From Hyphomicrobiales bacterium (GTDB lineage Bacteria > Pseudomonadota > Alphaproteobacteria > Rhizobiales > Beijerinckiaceae), in contig CANGOE010000003.1 in assembly GCA_947455455.1 (NCBI GenBank), positions 29,520-93,519 on the forward strand: 64,000 nucleotides of DNA. The letters are read 5' to 3'. Below, piece by piece: positions 45,596 through 57,380 of this stretch (position 1 is its first letter; each line of letters begins with the position of its first letter). The notes beneath the pieces are model-generated. The model saw only the letters and a list, made by a program, of their open reading frames with translations, was not told the DNA's origin and did no database searches. The position numbers were made by a program, and so were the translations under genes.

Positions 45596-45730
45596 GGAAG
45601 TCTCCATCAAGGGAAATAGGCTGTGCGCGAAACGAATGGACGATCACTAATCAAGTTTACGGATCATCCTCCCATTCAGATCAATCGGCAACTCCCTGCT
45701 TGACTCTTTTTATCACTGTGCGAGTGTTCC

Positions 45731-45831
45731 CCCATCCGAGGGGTGCCCCGTCAAGGGGCTGAGATGCACTGGTGGCAACACGCGTGCAAACCCTTTGAAC
45801 CTGATCCGGTTTGTACCGGCGGAGGGACGGG
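45731..45831 (+). promoter_or_regulatory. TPP riboswitch (THI element)
   Basis: GAGGGGTGCCCCG...GGGGCTGAGATGCAC...CCCTTTGAACCTGATCCGGTTTGTACCGGCGGAGGGA: conserved THI-box core upstream of thiC. Confidence 0.95.
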
Positions 45832-45888
45832 ATTTGCTCGGCAACACTGTTTGCCCCATAGCATGAACGACTCTTCCGCTTTCATTGA

Positions 45889-47753
<1,865 letters not shown>

Positions 47754-47754
<1 letters not shown>

Positions 47755-48830
47755 TGGGAAAGACCGGTATGATCTCCAGACGACATCTGTTGCACGCCGC
47801 CACGGGGGCAGGGGCTGTGTCCCTTGCCGCCCCGACGGTGCGGGCGCAAAGCCAGATCCGTTGGCGCATGGCCACCTCTTGGCCCAAAAATCTGGTGGGT
47901 CCGGCGGATTCGGCCCGCCGGCTTGCCCAGCGGATCGAGGGGATGAGCCAGGGGCGTATCAAGATCGATGTCTTCTCGGCAGGCGAGATTGTGCCGGCTT
48001 TCGCGGTGTTCGATGCGGTCGCCAATGGCACGGTTGAATTGGGGCATACGGCTTCATTCTTTGTGGGCGGCAAAATTCCGGCGGCGGTTTTCTTCACCAC
48101 AGTGCCATTCGGGATGGGACCGGTCGGCTCGCAAGCCTGGCTTGAATCCGGCGGCGGCAAGGCCCTGTGGGACCGGCTTTATGCCGAACACGGGGTCAAG
48201 CCTTTCTTGGGAGGCAATACCGGCCCCAGCCTGGGAGGGTGGTTTCGCAAACCCTTGCAAAGCATTGAAGATGTGAAGGGTTTACGCTTGCGGGTCACGG
48301 GTCTTGGCGGCGAGGTTTATCGCCGTTTGGGGGCTGTCCCGCAGGCGATCCCGCCCGGGGATGTCTATCCGGCTCTGGAACGCGGAACGATTGATGCGGT
48401 GGAATTGCTCGGCCCGATGAATGATGCCGATCTCGGCCTGTCGCGCATTGCCCCTTATGTGCTGATGCCGGGCTTCAACAAGCCCAACGGGGCTTCGGAA
48501 TTGCTAGTGTCACAGGCCGTCTGGCAGGCCTTGCCGGTGGATTTGCAGGCGGTGGTTGAAAACGCCTGTCTGGCCGAACATGGCGCGGCTTTGGCGCAAG
48601 CGCAGATGTTGCAGGCGCAGGCTTTGGCTGACATTGCCCGCAATGGTGCGCAATTCATGCCCGTGCCCAAAGACTTGCTGGAACAGGCCCGCAGGATTGC
48701 CCAGGATGTGCTGGCCGATACCGCCGCAAAAAGTCCTTTGGCGGCTCTTATCCATGACAGCTACAAAGCGGCGCAAGCCTCCATGCAACCATGGGACAGG
48801 CTGACCTATCTGCCGCAGGATCGGGTTTAA
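47754..48830 (+). CDS. TRAP transporter substrate-binding protein (DctP family, 2-oxoacid/TakP-like), Tat signal
   Basis: ISRRHLLHAATGAGAVSLAAPTVRAQSQIRWRMATSWPKNLVGPADSARRLAQRIEGMSQGRIKIDVFSAGEIVPAFAVFDAV; start overlaps thiC stop (TAATG). Confidence 0.9.
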
Positions 48831-49498
48831 CGCCGCTTTTCGAGCGCCAGATCGACCGCCCGGCGCAAATGGCGTGCGGCTTGTTGCGGATCCTCGGCTT
48901 TGAGCACCGCTCCGATGAGCGCAATACCATCGGCCCCATGCGCGATGACATCGGCCAGATTGTCCGCATCAATGCCGGCAATGGCGCCGACAACCAGATC
49001 GGGTTTCAGGCTTTTGATGAGTTGGCGCAACTCGGACAGGCCGTTCAAACCGATGGGCGCATCGGGATTGTCTTTGTGGACAGTGCCGAACACGCCGCCA
49101 CAGGTGGCATAATCGACAGGTTCCTCCTTCAGGGCCTTGGCATGGCCCTGATGCTTGATCGTACGGCCGATAATGGCTGTCGGGCCGAGGATGGAACGCG
49201 CATCCAGCGGCGACAGATCGCTCTGTCCCAGATGTACACCCTGTGCGCCGCTGACCTGGGCGACATCGACCCGATCATTGACCAGCAAGGGCGGGTGCCT
49301 GTCCCCCATGGCCTCGCGCAAAGCGCCCAGAATGGCGCGGGTCGTCGCAACCATCACCCCGCCATCGGCTTGCTTGTCGCGATATTGCAACAAGGTGGCC
49401 CCCCCGACCGCACTTTGCACGGCAAGTCCCGGCAGGCGGTTGCGGTCAACTGCGACAGGGTCGAGCAACACATAAAGCCGGTGATCGACAGGGTTCAT
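48827..49498 (-). CDS. thiE: thiamine-phosphate synthase ThiE
   Basis: GGATLLQYRDKQADGGVMV; HPPLLVNDRVDVAQVSGAQGVHLGQSDLSPLDARSILG. Confidence 0.93.
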   Translation of the reverse strand: MNPVDHRLYVLLDPVAVDRNRLPGLAVQSAVGGATLLQYRDKQADGGVMVATTRAILGALREAMGDRHPPLLVNDRVDVAQVSGAQGVHLGQSDLSPLDARSILGPTAIIGRTIKHQGHAKALKEEPVDYATCGGVFGTVHKDNPDAPIGLNGLSELRQLIKSLKPDLVVGAIAGIDADNLADVIAHGADGIALIGAVLKAEDPQQAARHLRRAVDLALEKRR

Positions 49499-50247
49499 GG
49501 ATAATCCTCGATCTGCATGGAGAGGTCATAGGCCAGCCTCTCCGGTGTCAGATTGGCCAGTTCATCAAGCAGGCGCACGGCAAAGCTCCCCGGACCATCG
49601 GCCTCGCGTGCCGCGATATCTTGAGCAATACCATAGGCGGCAAAGCCGGTGGCGGCCGCCAGAGCGGGGTTGTCGGTGACCGCTGTCAATGCGGCCATGA
49701 TCGCCGACAAAGCACAGCCGCCGCCGGTGATCATACTGCCATAGGCATGGCCATGTTTCAGCGTGACGACTCCTTGCGGGGTGTGGACGCGATCCATTTT
49801 TCCAGAAATCGCCCAGACGCTGTCGCCATCCCCCAAAACATCCATCTCGGCCTGATTGGCGCGGATGATGGCGGGGGACTGTGCCAATAAAGTGCGGGCA
49901 TAGGCCAGACGATGGGGGGCGCGGTCGACCATCACCGGATCAAGCACCCATGCTTTGCCGTGAGCGGCCATTACCGGAATGGCGGTCGCAATGGCGTGGC
50001 GGCGCTCGGCATCCAGAGTGCCCAGATTGACCAACAGGGCCTGGGCCGAGCGGCTGAAATCGGCAATCTCGTTGGCATCCGTGCTCATCGACGGCACGGC
50101 CCCGACCGCCAACAGGATATTGGCTGTCAGGTTCTGCACCACCGAATTGGTGATGCAATGGACGCGCGGCCCTTGCTCTTTCAGCCTGGCCCATAGAGCG
50201 GCGAGGGCTTGGGCCGTGAGGATACGCGACAGACTGTCTTGGGCCAT
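49495..50247 (-). CDS. thiM: hydroxyethylthiazole kinase ThiM
   Basis: VHCITNSVVQNLTANILLAVGAVPSMSTDANEIADF; SMITGGGCALSAIMAALTAV. Confidence 0.95.
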   Translation of the reverse strand: MAQDSLSRILTAQALAALWARLKEQGPRVHCITNSVVQNLTANILLAVGAVPSMSTDANEIADFSRSAQALLVNLGTLDAERRHAIATAIPVMAAHGKAWVLDPVMVDRAPHRLAYARTLLAQSPAIIRANQAEMDVLGDGDSVWAISGKMDRVHTPQGVVTLKHGHAYGSMITGGGCALSAIMAALTAVTDNPALAAATGFAAYGIAQDIAAREADGPGSFAVRLLDELANLTPERLAYDLSMQIEDYP

Positions 50248-50267
50248 CTCTGCGGGTTCCTGCAGGT

Positions 50268-51575
50268 TCAGGCGGTGCCGAACACCCGTTTGAAGATGGT
50301 GTCGACATGCTTCAAATGGTAGCCCAGATCGAATTTCTCTTCGATTTCGGCATTGCTGAGAGCCGCGGTCACTTCCGGGTCGGCTTTCAAGAGCGTCAGG
50401 AAGTCGCCTTCGCCCCGCCAGACCGGCATGGCATTGCGTTGCACCAGACGGTAGGAATCCTCGCGGCTCACGCCTTTCTGGGTCAAAGCCAGCATCACCC
50501 GCTGTGAATGGACCAGACCGCCGAGACGGTCGAGGTTTTTCTGCATGTTTTCGGGATAGACCACCAGCTTGTCGATCACACCGGTCAGGCGTGCCAATGC
50601 GAAATCGAGCGTGATGGTCGCATCAGGGCCGATCATCCGTTCAACCGAGGAGTGCGAAATATCGCGCTCATGCCACAAAGCGACGTTTTCCATTGCAGGC
50701 ATGGCAAAGGCGCGAACCATACGGGCCAGACCCGTCAGGTTTTCGGTGAGCACCGGATTGCGCTTGTGCGGCATGGCCGAAGAGCCTTTTTGACCGGGCG
50801 AGAAATATTCTTCCGCTTCCAGCACTTCCGAGCGTTGCAAATGGCGGATTTCGGTCGCCAGACGCTCGATTGACGAGGCAATCACGCCAAGGGTTGCAAA
50901 ATACATCGCGTGGCGGTCACGCGGGATCACCTGTGTCGAGACCGGCTCGACACTCAGCCCCATCGCCTTGGCGACATGCTCTTCAACGCTGGGGTCGATA
51001 TTGGCAAAGGTGCCGACAGCGCCGGAAATCGCGCAGGTGGCGATTTCGGCCCGCGCCGCTTTCAAACGGTCACGGCACCGGTCGAATTCGGCATAAGCGA
51101 GGGCCAGCTTGATGCCGAAAGTGGTCGGCTCGGCATGGATGCCATGTGAGCGGCCAATGGTCGGTGTCATCTTGTGCTCGAAAGCCCGGCGCTTGATTGC
51201 GGCAAGAAGGGCATCGAGATCGGCCAGCATCAGGTCCGAAGCGCGCATCAACTGCACATTGAAGCAGGTATCGAGCACATCGGACGAGGTCATGCCCTGA
51301 TGGACAAAGCGGGAGTCGGGACCGATAAACTCACCCAGATGCGTCAAAAAGGCGATGACATCATGTTTGACCTCGCGCTCGATCGCATCGATCTTCTCGA
51401 CATCGAACACGGCGCTGCCGCCTTTTTCCCAGATGGTTTTGGCGCTGTCCTTGGGGATCACGCCAATCGCGGCCAAGGCATCGCAGGCATGGGCCTCGAT
51501 CTCGAACCAGATGCGGAATTTGGTTTCGGGTGACCAGATGGCGACCATTTCGGGGCGGCTGTAACGCGGGATCAT
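50268..51575 (-). CDS. purB: adenylosuccinate lyase
   Basis: MIPRYSRPEMVAIWSPETKFRIWFEIEAHACDALA; GSSAMPHKRNPVLTENLTGLAR. Confidence 0.97.
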   Translation of the reverse strand: MIPRYSRPEMVAIWSPETKFRIWFEIEAHACDALAAIGVIPKDSAKTIWEKGGSAVFDVEKIDAIEREVKHDVIAFLTHLGEFIGPDSRFVHQGMTSSDVLDTCFNVQLMRASDLMLADLDALLAAIKRRAFEHKMTPTIGRSHGIHAEPTTFGIKLALAYAEFDRCRDRLKAARAEIATCAISGAVGTFANIDPSVEEHVAKAMGLSVEPVSTQVIPRDRHAMYFATLGVIASSIERLATEIRHLQRSEVLEAEEYFSPGQKGSSAMPHKRNPVLTENLTGLARMVRAFAMPAMENVALWHERDISHSSVERMIGPDATITLDFALARLTGVIDKLVVYPENMQKNLDRLGGLVHSQRVMLALTQKGVSREDSYRLVQRNAMPVWRGEGDFLTLLKADPEVTAALSNAEIEEKFDLGYHLKHVDTIFKRVFGTA

Positions 51576-51619
51576 CTGTTGTCCTTACACATTGGGGCTA
51601 GGCCAGTCGAAAAAGGAAT

Positions 51620-52297
51620 TTAATGCTGTGCGGCCTCTGCGGCCTGCCGGATACGGGCAATTTCATGTTTGTAACCGGCTTCGTCACCGGCCTTGAACAC
51701 AGCCGAGCCCGCGACCAGCACATGCGCGCCGGCTTTGGCGCAGAGCGGGGCGGTGTCCACCGTCACGCCACCATCCACCTCAAGCATGATATCACGGTCT
51801 CCGATCAGATCACGGACCCGTTCGATCTTCTCGACCACCGGATGGATAAACGCCTGACCGCCGAAACCCGGATTGACCGTCATCAACAAGACCAGATCGA
51901 CCACCTCCAGCACTGGCTTGATGACAGCCACGGGCGTGCCGGGGTTCAAAGCCAATCCGGCTTTGCATCCCAAGGCGCGTATGGCTTGCAGTGAACGGTA
52001 GGTATGCGCACCGGCTTCGGCATGGATGGTGATGATATCCGCACCCGCTTTGGCAAATTGCTCGAGATAGGGATCAACCGGCGCAATCATCAGATGGACG
52101 TCGAACACCGATTTCGACAAGGGCCGCAAAGCCTTGATCACATCGGCCCCATAGGACATGTTGGGCACGAAATGGCCGTCCATGACATCAAGATGGATCC
52201 AATCGGCTCCGGCGCGATCGACAGCCTGCAATTCGGCTCCGAGACGGGCGAAATCAGCGGCCAGCAGGGAAGGGGCAATCCAGATCGGTTTTGTCAT
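51620..52297 (-). CDS. rpe: ribulose-phosphate 3-epimerase
   Basis: IAPSLLAADFARLGAELQAVDRAGADWIHLDVMDGHFVPNMSYG; VNPGFGGQAFI. Confidence 0.97.
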   Translation of the reverse strand: MTKPIWIAPSLLAADFARLGAELQAVDRAGADWIHLDVMDGHFVPNMSYGADVIKALRPLSKSVFDVHLMIAPVDPYLEQFAKAGADIITIHAEAGAHTYRSLQAIRALGCKAGLALNPGTPVAVIKPVLEVVDLVLLMTVNPGFGGQAFIHPVVEKIERVRDLIGDRDIMLEVDGGVTVDTAPLCAKAGAHVLVAGSAVFKAGDEAGYKHEIARIRQAAEAAQH

Positions 52298-52480
52298 AGA
52301 TGGGCGGTATCATTGCTGGCCTTTTGATGCAACGCGATCTGTCCACTCTTCCCCGAAATTCGGTGGATGGCCGCGCAATTTGATGCAATTTCGGGCAATC
52401 CTGCCATGCGCGAGCAGGCTGAAGGGTTGCACTTGGCGCTCCAATGGCCAAAATAGGGGTATCAAGAGGAGTCGTCCGAT

Positions 52481-53728
52481 ATGCAGAAGTCGTTTGATTG
52501 TATTGTGCTGGGTGCGGGCGTTGTCGGCATAGCCACCGCTTTGCAAATTCAGGATAAGGGTCGTTCGGTTCTTCTGCTCGACAAAGGCGAGGCCGGTGCC
52601 GCCACCAGCTATGGCAATGCCGGCATTATCGAAAGCTCGTCGATTTTCCCCCATGCCTTCCCGCAAGCCCTTTCGGAAATTCTCAGCGTCACCGGCAATA
52701 GCCGTCTGGATGTGCGCTTCCACTGGAATGCCTTGCTTGATGCCGCGCCGTTCCTCTACCGCTATTGGCGTGCCTCGACTCCCGAACGGCACCTGCAATC
52801 GGCCAAAGCGGCCTATCCGCTGATCCAGAATTGCCTGATCGAACATATGAAACTGGTCAATGCGGCGGGCGCTCAGCATCTGATCCGCAATGACGGCTGG
52901 ATCAAGCTCTATCGCAACGAGGCCAAATTTGCCCAGGCCGTCAAGGATCTCGACAAGATCAAACCGTTCGGTGTCAAGGTCGATGTGCTGACGGCCGAAC
53001 AATTTGCCGCCAAAGAACCCCATATCAAACAAACCGTGGCGGGCGCCATCCATCTGCTCGATCCTGCCAATGTCACCGATCCGCAGGAATTGTCGCGCGC
53101 CTATCTGCGCCTGTTCGAACAGCGCGGTGGCTTGTTTGTGAAGGGCGATGCCCGCAGTCTGGACCAGAACAGTCAGGGCGGCTGGCGGGTCTATACGGTC
53201 GAAGGGGCGGTCACAGCCCGCGATGTCGTGGTGGCCATGGGGCCATGGGCGGCCGAAATGGCCAAGACACTGGGCTATTATGTTCCGCTCGGAATCAAGC
53301 GCGGCTATCACCGCCACTACAAGCCGGTCGGCAATGCGGTCTTGAACCATACGCTTTATGATGCCGACAATGCCTATTGTGCGGCACCGATGCTGAAGGG
53401 CATCCGCATCACGACGGGGGCTGAATTCGCTTTCCGCGATGCACCGCCCACACCCGACCAGATGAACGCAATCGAGCCGCTGGCGCGCGAGACTTTTCCG
53501 CTCGGCGAGTCGGTCGAAGTCGATCCATGGGTCGGTTCGCGTCCTTGCACGCCGGATATGTTGCCGGTGATCAGCCGTGGCGACAAGCACAAGGGGCTGT
53601 GGTTCGCCTTTGGCCATTCCCACCATGGTTTGACGCATGCCGCCGTCACAGGCCGTTTGCTGGCCGAAATGATGACCGGCGAACAGACATTGTGTGATCC
53701 CGCACCCTACACGATCAACCGGTTCTGA
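52481..53728 (+). CDS. FAD-dependent D-amino acid dehydrogenase (DadA-like)
   Basis: FDCIVLGAGVVGIATALQIQDKGRSVLLLDKGEAGAATSYGNAG; SRPCTPDMLPVISRGDKHKGLWFAFGHSHHGLTHAAVTGRLLAEMM. Confidence 0.92.
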   Translation: MQKSFDCIVLGAGVVGIATALQIQDKGRSVLLLDKGEAGAATSYGNAGIIESSSIFPHAFPQALSEILSVTGNSRLDVRFHWNALLDAAPFLYRYWRASTPERHLQSAKAAYPLIQNCLIEHMKLVNAAGAQHLIRNDGWIKLYRNEAKFAQAVKDLDKIKPFGVKVDVLTAEQFAAKEPHIKQTVAGAIHLLDPANVTDPQELSRAYLRLFEQRGGLFVKGDARSLDQNSQGGWRVYTVEGAVTARDVVVAMGPWAAEMAKTLGYYVPLGIKRGYHRHYKPVGNAVLNHTLYDADNAYCAAPMLKGIRITTGAEFAFRDAPPTPDQMNAIEPLARETFPLGESVEVDPWVGSRPCTPDMLPVISRGDKHKGLWFAFGHSHHGLTHAAVTGRLLAEMMTGEQTLCDPAPYTINRF

Positions 53729-54766
53729 TCAGGGGCCGAAGCGGCTGTGATAATCGGTCAGCGCCTCGCCGAACGGCAGAGCGCGGGCCAGATAGACACC
53801 GCGTGCAATGGCGCGGGCAAGGACATCGGCCGCCAGATTGCATAATTCAGCCAGAGCCGCAGGATCCAGCGGTGTTTCGTTTGGCTTGGCGGTCGAGGCG
53901 GCAAACACACTGTCCCCATCCATCGGGCTATGGGCCGGGCGGATGGCGCGGCCCAATCCATCCTGTGCCGCATGGGCGAGGCGTTTGCATTGGGCCTTTG
54001 TCAAAGGCGCATCGGTGGCAATCACGGCAATGGTGGTGTTCTGTCCGATGAAACCGTCTTCGGGCAACGGACCTTTTGCATGGCCTTTCATATGGGGCAC
54101 CAGCATGGCGGGAGTGACGGAGGCGGGCAGGCCATGGCCTCCGAATTCCTTGTTCTGTTCGTAAGGTGCGGCCCAGAAATGCCTGCTCTGGCCCATGGTG
54201 ACCTGTCCGACGGCATTGACCACCGCAACCGCACCGACTGTGTATCCATTGGACAAACGCGCTGAAGTGGAGCCCAAACCGCCTTTGAGATCGGCCAATG
54301 TGGCCCCCAAGCCCGCACCATGGCTTCCCAATTGCATGTCCTTGCCCGCCCGCTGGGTGGCGCGCAGACCCATATCGAAATAGGGATGGAACGAGGTGAT
54401 CTGTCCGCTGGCAAAGCTCTTGTCGCCGCCATTGAGCAGGTCGAAAATGATTGCCTGCGGCACAATCGGCACTCTGATAGCACCCACCTGAAAGCCGCGT
54501 CCCTTTTGGGCCAGCCCCGCCATCACGCCGCCGGCCGCATCCAGTCCGAAAGCGGAGCCGCCCGACAAGGCAATCGCATCAATGCGCTCGACCGTCATTT
54601 CGGGGTCCAGCAAGGCGGTATCGCGTGTGCCCGGTGCGCCGCCCATGATCGAAACCGAGGCGATGGCAGGGTTTTCAAACAGCACGACGCTGACACCGGA
54701 AGCAATCGCGTGATTGTCCGCCTGACCGAAATACACACCGGGAACATCGGTAATCAGATTGCGCAT
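53729..54766 (-). CDS. P1 (DmpA/L-aminopeptidase) family peptidase
   Basis: NLITDVPGVYFGQADNHAIASGVSVVLFE; IDAIALSGGSAFGLDAAGGVM. Confidence 0.93.
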   Translation of the reverse strand: MRNLITDVPGVYFGQADNHAIASGVSVVLFENPAIASVSIMGGAPGTRDTALLDPEMTVERIDAIALSGGSAFGLDAAGGVMAGLAQKGRGFQVGAIRVPIVPQAIIFDLLNGGDKSFASGQITSFHPYFDMGLRATQRAGKDMQLGSHGAGLGATLADLKGGLGSTSARLSNGYTVGAVAVVNAVGQVTMGQSRHFWAAPYEQNKEFGGHGLPASVTPAMLVPHMKGHAKGPLPEDGFIGQNTTIAVIATDAPLTKAQCKRLAHAAQDGLGRAIRPAHSPMDGDSVFAASTAKPNETPLDPAALAELCNLAADVLARAIARGVYLARALPFGEALTDYHSRFGP

Positions 54767-54806
54767 GCCCCACTGTGCAAGGGAACCGGCCGTCTGGCAA
54801 GAGCGC

Positions 54807-54857
54807 GTCTTGTCTCAAGGCGGGTCTTATCTCAAGGCAGGTCTTGTCTCAAGGCAG
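54807..54857. repeat. 17-bp tandem repeat, three copies
   Basis: GTCTTGTCTCAAGGCGG / GTCTTATCTCAAGGCAG / GTCTTGTCTCAAGGCAG. Confidence 0.9.
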
Positions 54858-54895
54858 GCCTTCTCATCTCGTAAGGGATAGAGTAATGCTCGTGC

Positions 54896-55624
54896 ATGAA
54901 TGATGTATCGATCCCCGCAGTGTTTCTGGCCGGCATCCTCAGTTTTCTGAGCCCCTGCGTCCTGCCGCTTGTGCCGCCCTATCTGACCTATCTGGCCGGG
55001 CAGACCGCCGAGGAGTTGCTCGACAAAGGAACCACAAAGGCCCGAAAGGAACTGTTTCTGGCGGCTGTGCTGTTCGTGCTGGGCTTTTCGACGGTGTTTA
55101 TCGGGTTGGGCGCGACGGCCTCGGCCTTCGGACAGGTGTTGCGGGCCAATCTGGAATGGCTGTCGATCCTTGCGGGTCTTGCCATTATGGGAATGGGGTT
55201 CCACTTTCTCGGCCTGTTCAAATTCGCCTGGCTCTATCGGGAAAAGCGGTTGCATATCAACAAGCCGCTTGGTCTTTGGGGTGGCTATGTGATGGGTTTG
55301 GCCTTCGCGTTCGGCTGGACACCCTGTATCGGACCCGTTTTGGCGGCCATTCTGGCTGTCGCAGGCTCAGAGGAAACGGTCTGGCGCGGGGCGGCTTTGC
55401 TGGCCGTCTATTCGGCGGGGCTTGGTGTGCCGTTTTTGCTGGCGGCCACGGCACTGGAGGCTTTTACTCGTCTGGCGGCCCGCTTTCGTCGCGCCATGCC
55501 GGTTGTCGAGCGCTTGACGGGGGCGGCCCTTGTCATCACCGGTCTCGGCTTTCTGACGGGCGGCTTTTCCGAATTGTCCTACTGGCTGATCGAAACCTTT
55601 CCGGCGCTGGCCAGACTGGGCTGA
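54896..55624 (+). CDS. ccdA: cytochrome c biogenesis protein CcdA
   Basis: VFLAGILSFLSPCVLPLVPPYLTYLAG; LAFAFGWTPCIGPVLAAILAVAG. Confidence 0.95.
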   Translation: MNDVSIPAVFLAGILSFLSPCVLPLVPPYLTYLAGQTAEELLDKGTTKARKELFLAAVLFVLGFSTVFIGLGATASAFGQVLRANLEWLSILAGLAIMGMGFHFLGLFKFAWLYREKRLHINKPLGLWGGYVMGLAFAFGWTPCIGPVLAAILAVAGSEETVWRGAALLAVYSAGLGVPFLLAATALEAFTRLAARFRRAMPVVERLTGAALVITGLGFLTGGFSELSYWLIETFPALARLG

Positions 55625-55647
55625 CGGTCGGCCACGCTGTCAGGTGC

Positions 55648-55678
55648 AAAAAAAAGGGGCCGCGAACGGCCCCTTTTC
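55648..55678. terminator. bidirectional intrinsic terminator between convergent ccdA and liv binding-protein gene
   Basis: AAAAAAAAGGGGCCG-CGAA-CGGCCCCTTTTCC. Confidence 0.88.
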
Positions 55679-55695
55679 CTTGAGTAATCAAACGA

Positions 55696-56811
55696 TTACT
55701 TGTTTTCGACATAGGTGATTTTGCCGTTGACGTTTTTCCATGTGTACATGGTGTAGTCAGGGCGGGTGATGTCACCCTTCTTGTCATAGGCAATATCGCC
55801 GATAACGGTCTTGAAGGCCTTGCCGGAGTGCATGACTTCAGCCACCTTCTTCGGGTCGAGCGACTTGGCCTGTTCGGCAGCCTGCTTGATGATTTCAACA
55901 GCCGCATAGCTATACAGGGTATAGGCTTCGGGGTTAAACTTCTTGGCTTCGAACTTGGCAACCACTGCCTTGGCTTCCGGACGATCACGGGGATCGGGCG
56001 GGAAGGTCATCAGAGTACCGGCAACACCCGGACCGCCGATCGAGGCGAATTCGTCGGAGGTGATACCGTCACCCGACATCATCACGGCATTCACGCCCTG
56101 ATCGCGCATCTGGCGCACAATCAGACCGCCTTCGGTGTGCAGACCGCCCCAATAGACGATTTCAGCACCCGATGCCTTGATCTTGGAGACCAGAGCCGAG
56201 AAGTCCTTTTCGCCGGTGTTGATGCCTTCATACAGCACTTCTTTGACGTTCTTGGCGTTCATGGCTTTTTTGGTTTCGTCAGCCAGACCCTGACCATAGG
56301 TGGTCTTGTCATGGACAACGGCCACTTTTTTGCCGGACAGCTTGGTCACGATGTAGTCAGCGGCCACGGCACCCTGCTGGTCATCGCGGCCGCAGGTGCG
56401 GAACACGTTCCACATATTGCGTTCGGTCAGCTTGGGATTGGTTGCCGATGGCGTGACAACGATCATGCCGTTTTCCTGATACACTTCCGAAGCAGGAATG
56501 GTCACGCCGGAGTTGAAGTGGCCAACCACGAATTTCACGCCGTCACCGACGAACTTGTTGGCAACCGACACGCCCTGCTTGGGATCGGACACGTCGTCAC
56601 CGATGGATACGGTGATTTTCTGGCCGAGAATACCGCCAGCGGCATTGATATCTTCAACAGCCTGTTCGACACCGTTTTTCAACTGCGCGCCAAAGGCCGC
56701 ATTCGGACCGGTGATCGGACCGGCAACGCCGAGCTTGATCTGTGCATTCGCAAAACCTGCCGAAGCCATCAAGGCCGCGACGGCAATGCCTGTCATCATT
56801 GTCTTTTTCAT
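55696..56811 (-). CDS. branched-chain amino acid ABC transporter substrate-binding protein
   Basis: MKKTMMTGIAVAALMASAGFANAQIKLGVAGPITGPNAAFGAQLKNGVEQAVEDINAAGGILGQKI. Confidence 0.96.
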   Translation of the reverse strand: MKKTMMTGIAVAALMASAGFANAQIKLGVAGPITGPNAAFGAQLKNGVEQAVEDINAAGGILGQKITVSIGDDVSDPKQGVSVANKFVGDGVKFVVGHFNSGVTIPASEVYQENGMIVVTPSATNPKLTERNMWNVFRTCGRDDQQGAVAADYIVTKLSGKKVAVVHDKTTYGQGLADETKKAMNAKNVKEVLYEGINTGEKDFSALVSKIKASGAEIVYWGGLHTEGGLIVRQMRDQGVNAVMMSGDGITSDEFASIGGPGVAGTLMTFPPDPRDRPEAKAVVAKFEAKKFNPEAYTLYSYAAVEIIKQAAEQAKSLDPKKVAEVMHSGKAFKTVIGDIAYDKKGDITRPDYTMYTWKNVNGKITYVENK

Positions 56812-57007
56812 CAAAATCTCCCCTTCATATAATGGACCTTGTCGATCCTGCGACACGGCATATGCCCCTTGGTCAAAACCTTGGGGGCATGCGCCCTGTT
56901 GGTGGTTGGATGATTGCGCTTTTTGGCAGGCCTGTCACGGTCAAAAATGGGGCAATTCAACAGATTGCACCACAAATTTTATGCGAAAAGCCATCATCCC
57001 GAATTGC

Positions 57008-57376
57008 TTATCCTTCCCGACCTGTCTGATCACGCTCGGCCCATGAAAACGGACCGGTGCGGACATAGAGCCAGCGATATTGACGCGTCATCTGGCCCGC
57101 TCTGGTGTAGCGGAACCCCATCAGCCCGATCAGGACCAGAACCAGCGTATCTGCGAGGTAATAATGCAAGGAAAACAGCTGTTCCTGAAACAGCGAGAAG
57201 TGGATAAAACGCACCGCAAATCCCAGACCGAACAACGAGACAACCAGCATCGGCCATTCATGCCAATTATTGGCCATCGCCTTGCCGGTGGCAAAAGCAC
57301 CACTGCCACCGAGAAACACGGTCACCAGCAAAAAGACCAACAGTCCGCCTTCATCAAACAAAATACTGTTCATCAT
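57008..57376 (-). CDS. DUF6867-like small membrane protein in liv cluster
   Basis: MNSILFDEGGLLVFLLVTVFLGGSGAFATGKAMANNWHEWPMLVVSLFGLGFAVRFIHFSLF; located between liv genes on same strand. Confidence 0.8.
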   Translation of the reverse strand: MMNSILFDEGGLLVFLLVTVFLGGSGAFATGKAMANNWHEWPMLVVSLFGLGFAVRFIHFSLFQEQLFSLHYYLADTLVLVLIGLMGFRYTRAGQMTRQYRWLYVRTGPFSWAERDQTGREG

Positions 57377-57380
57377 GACC

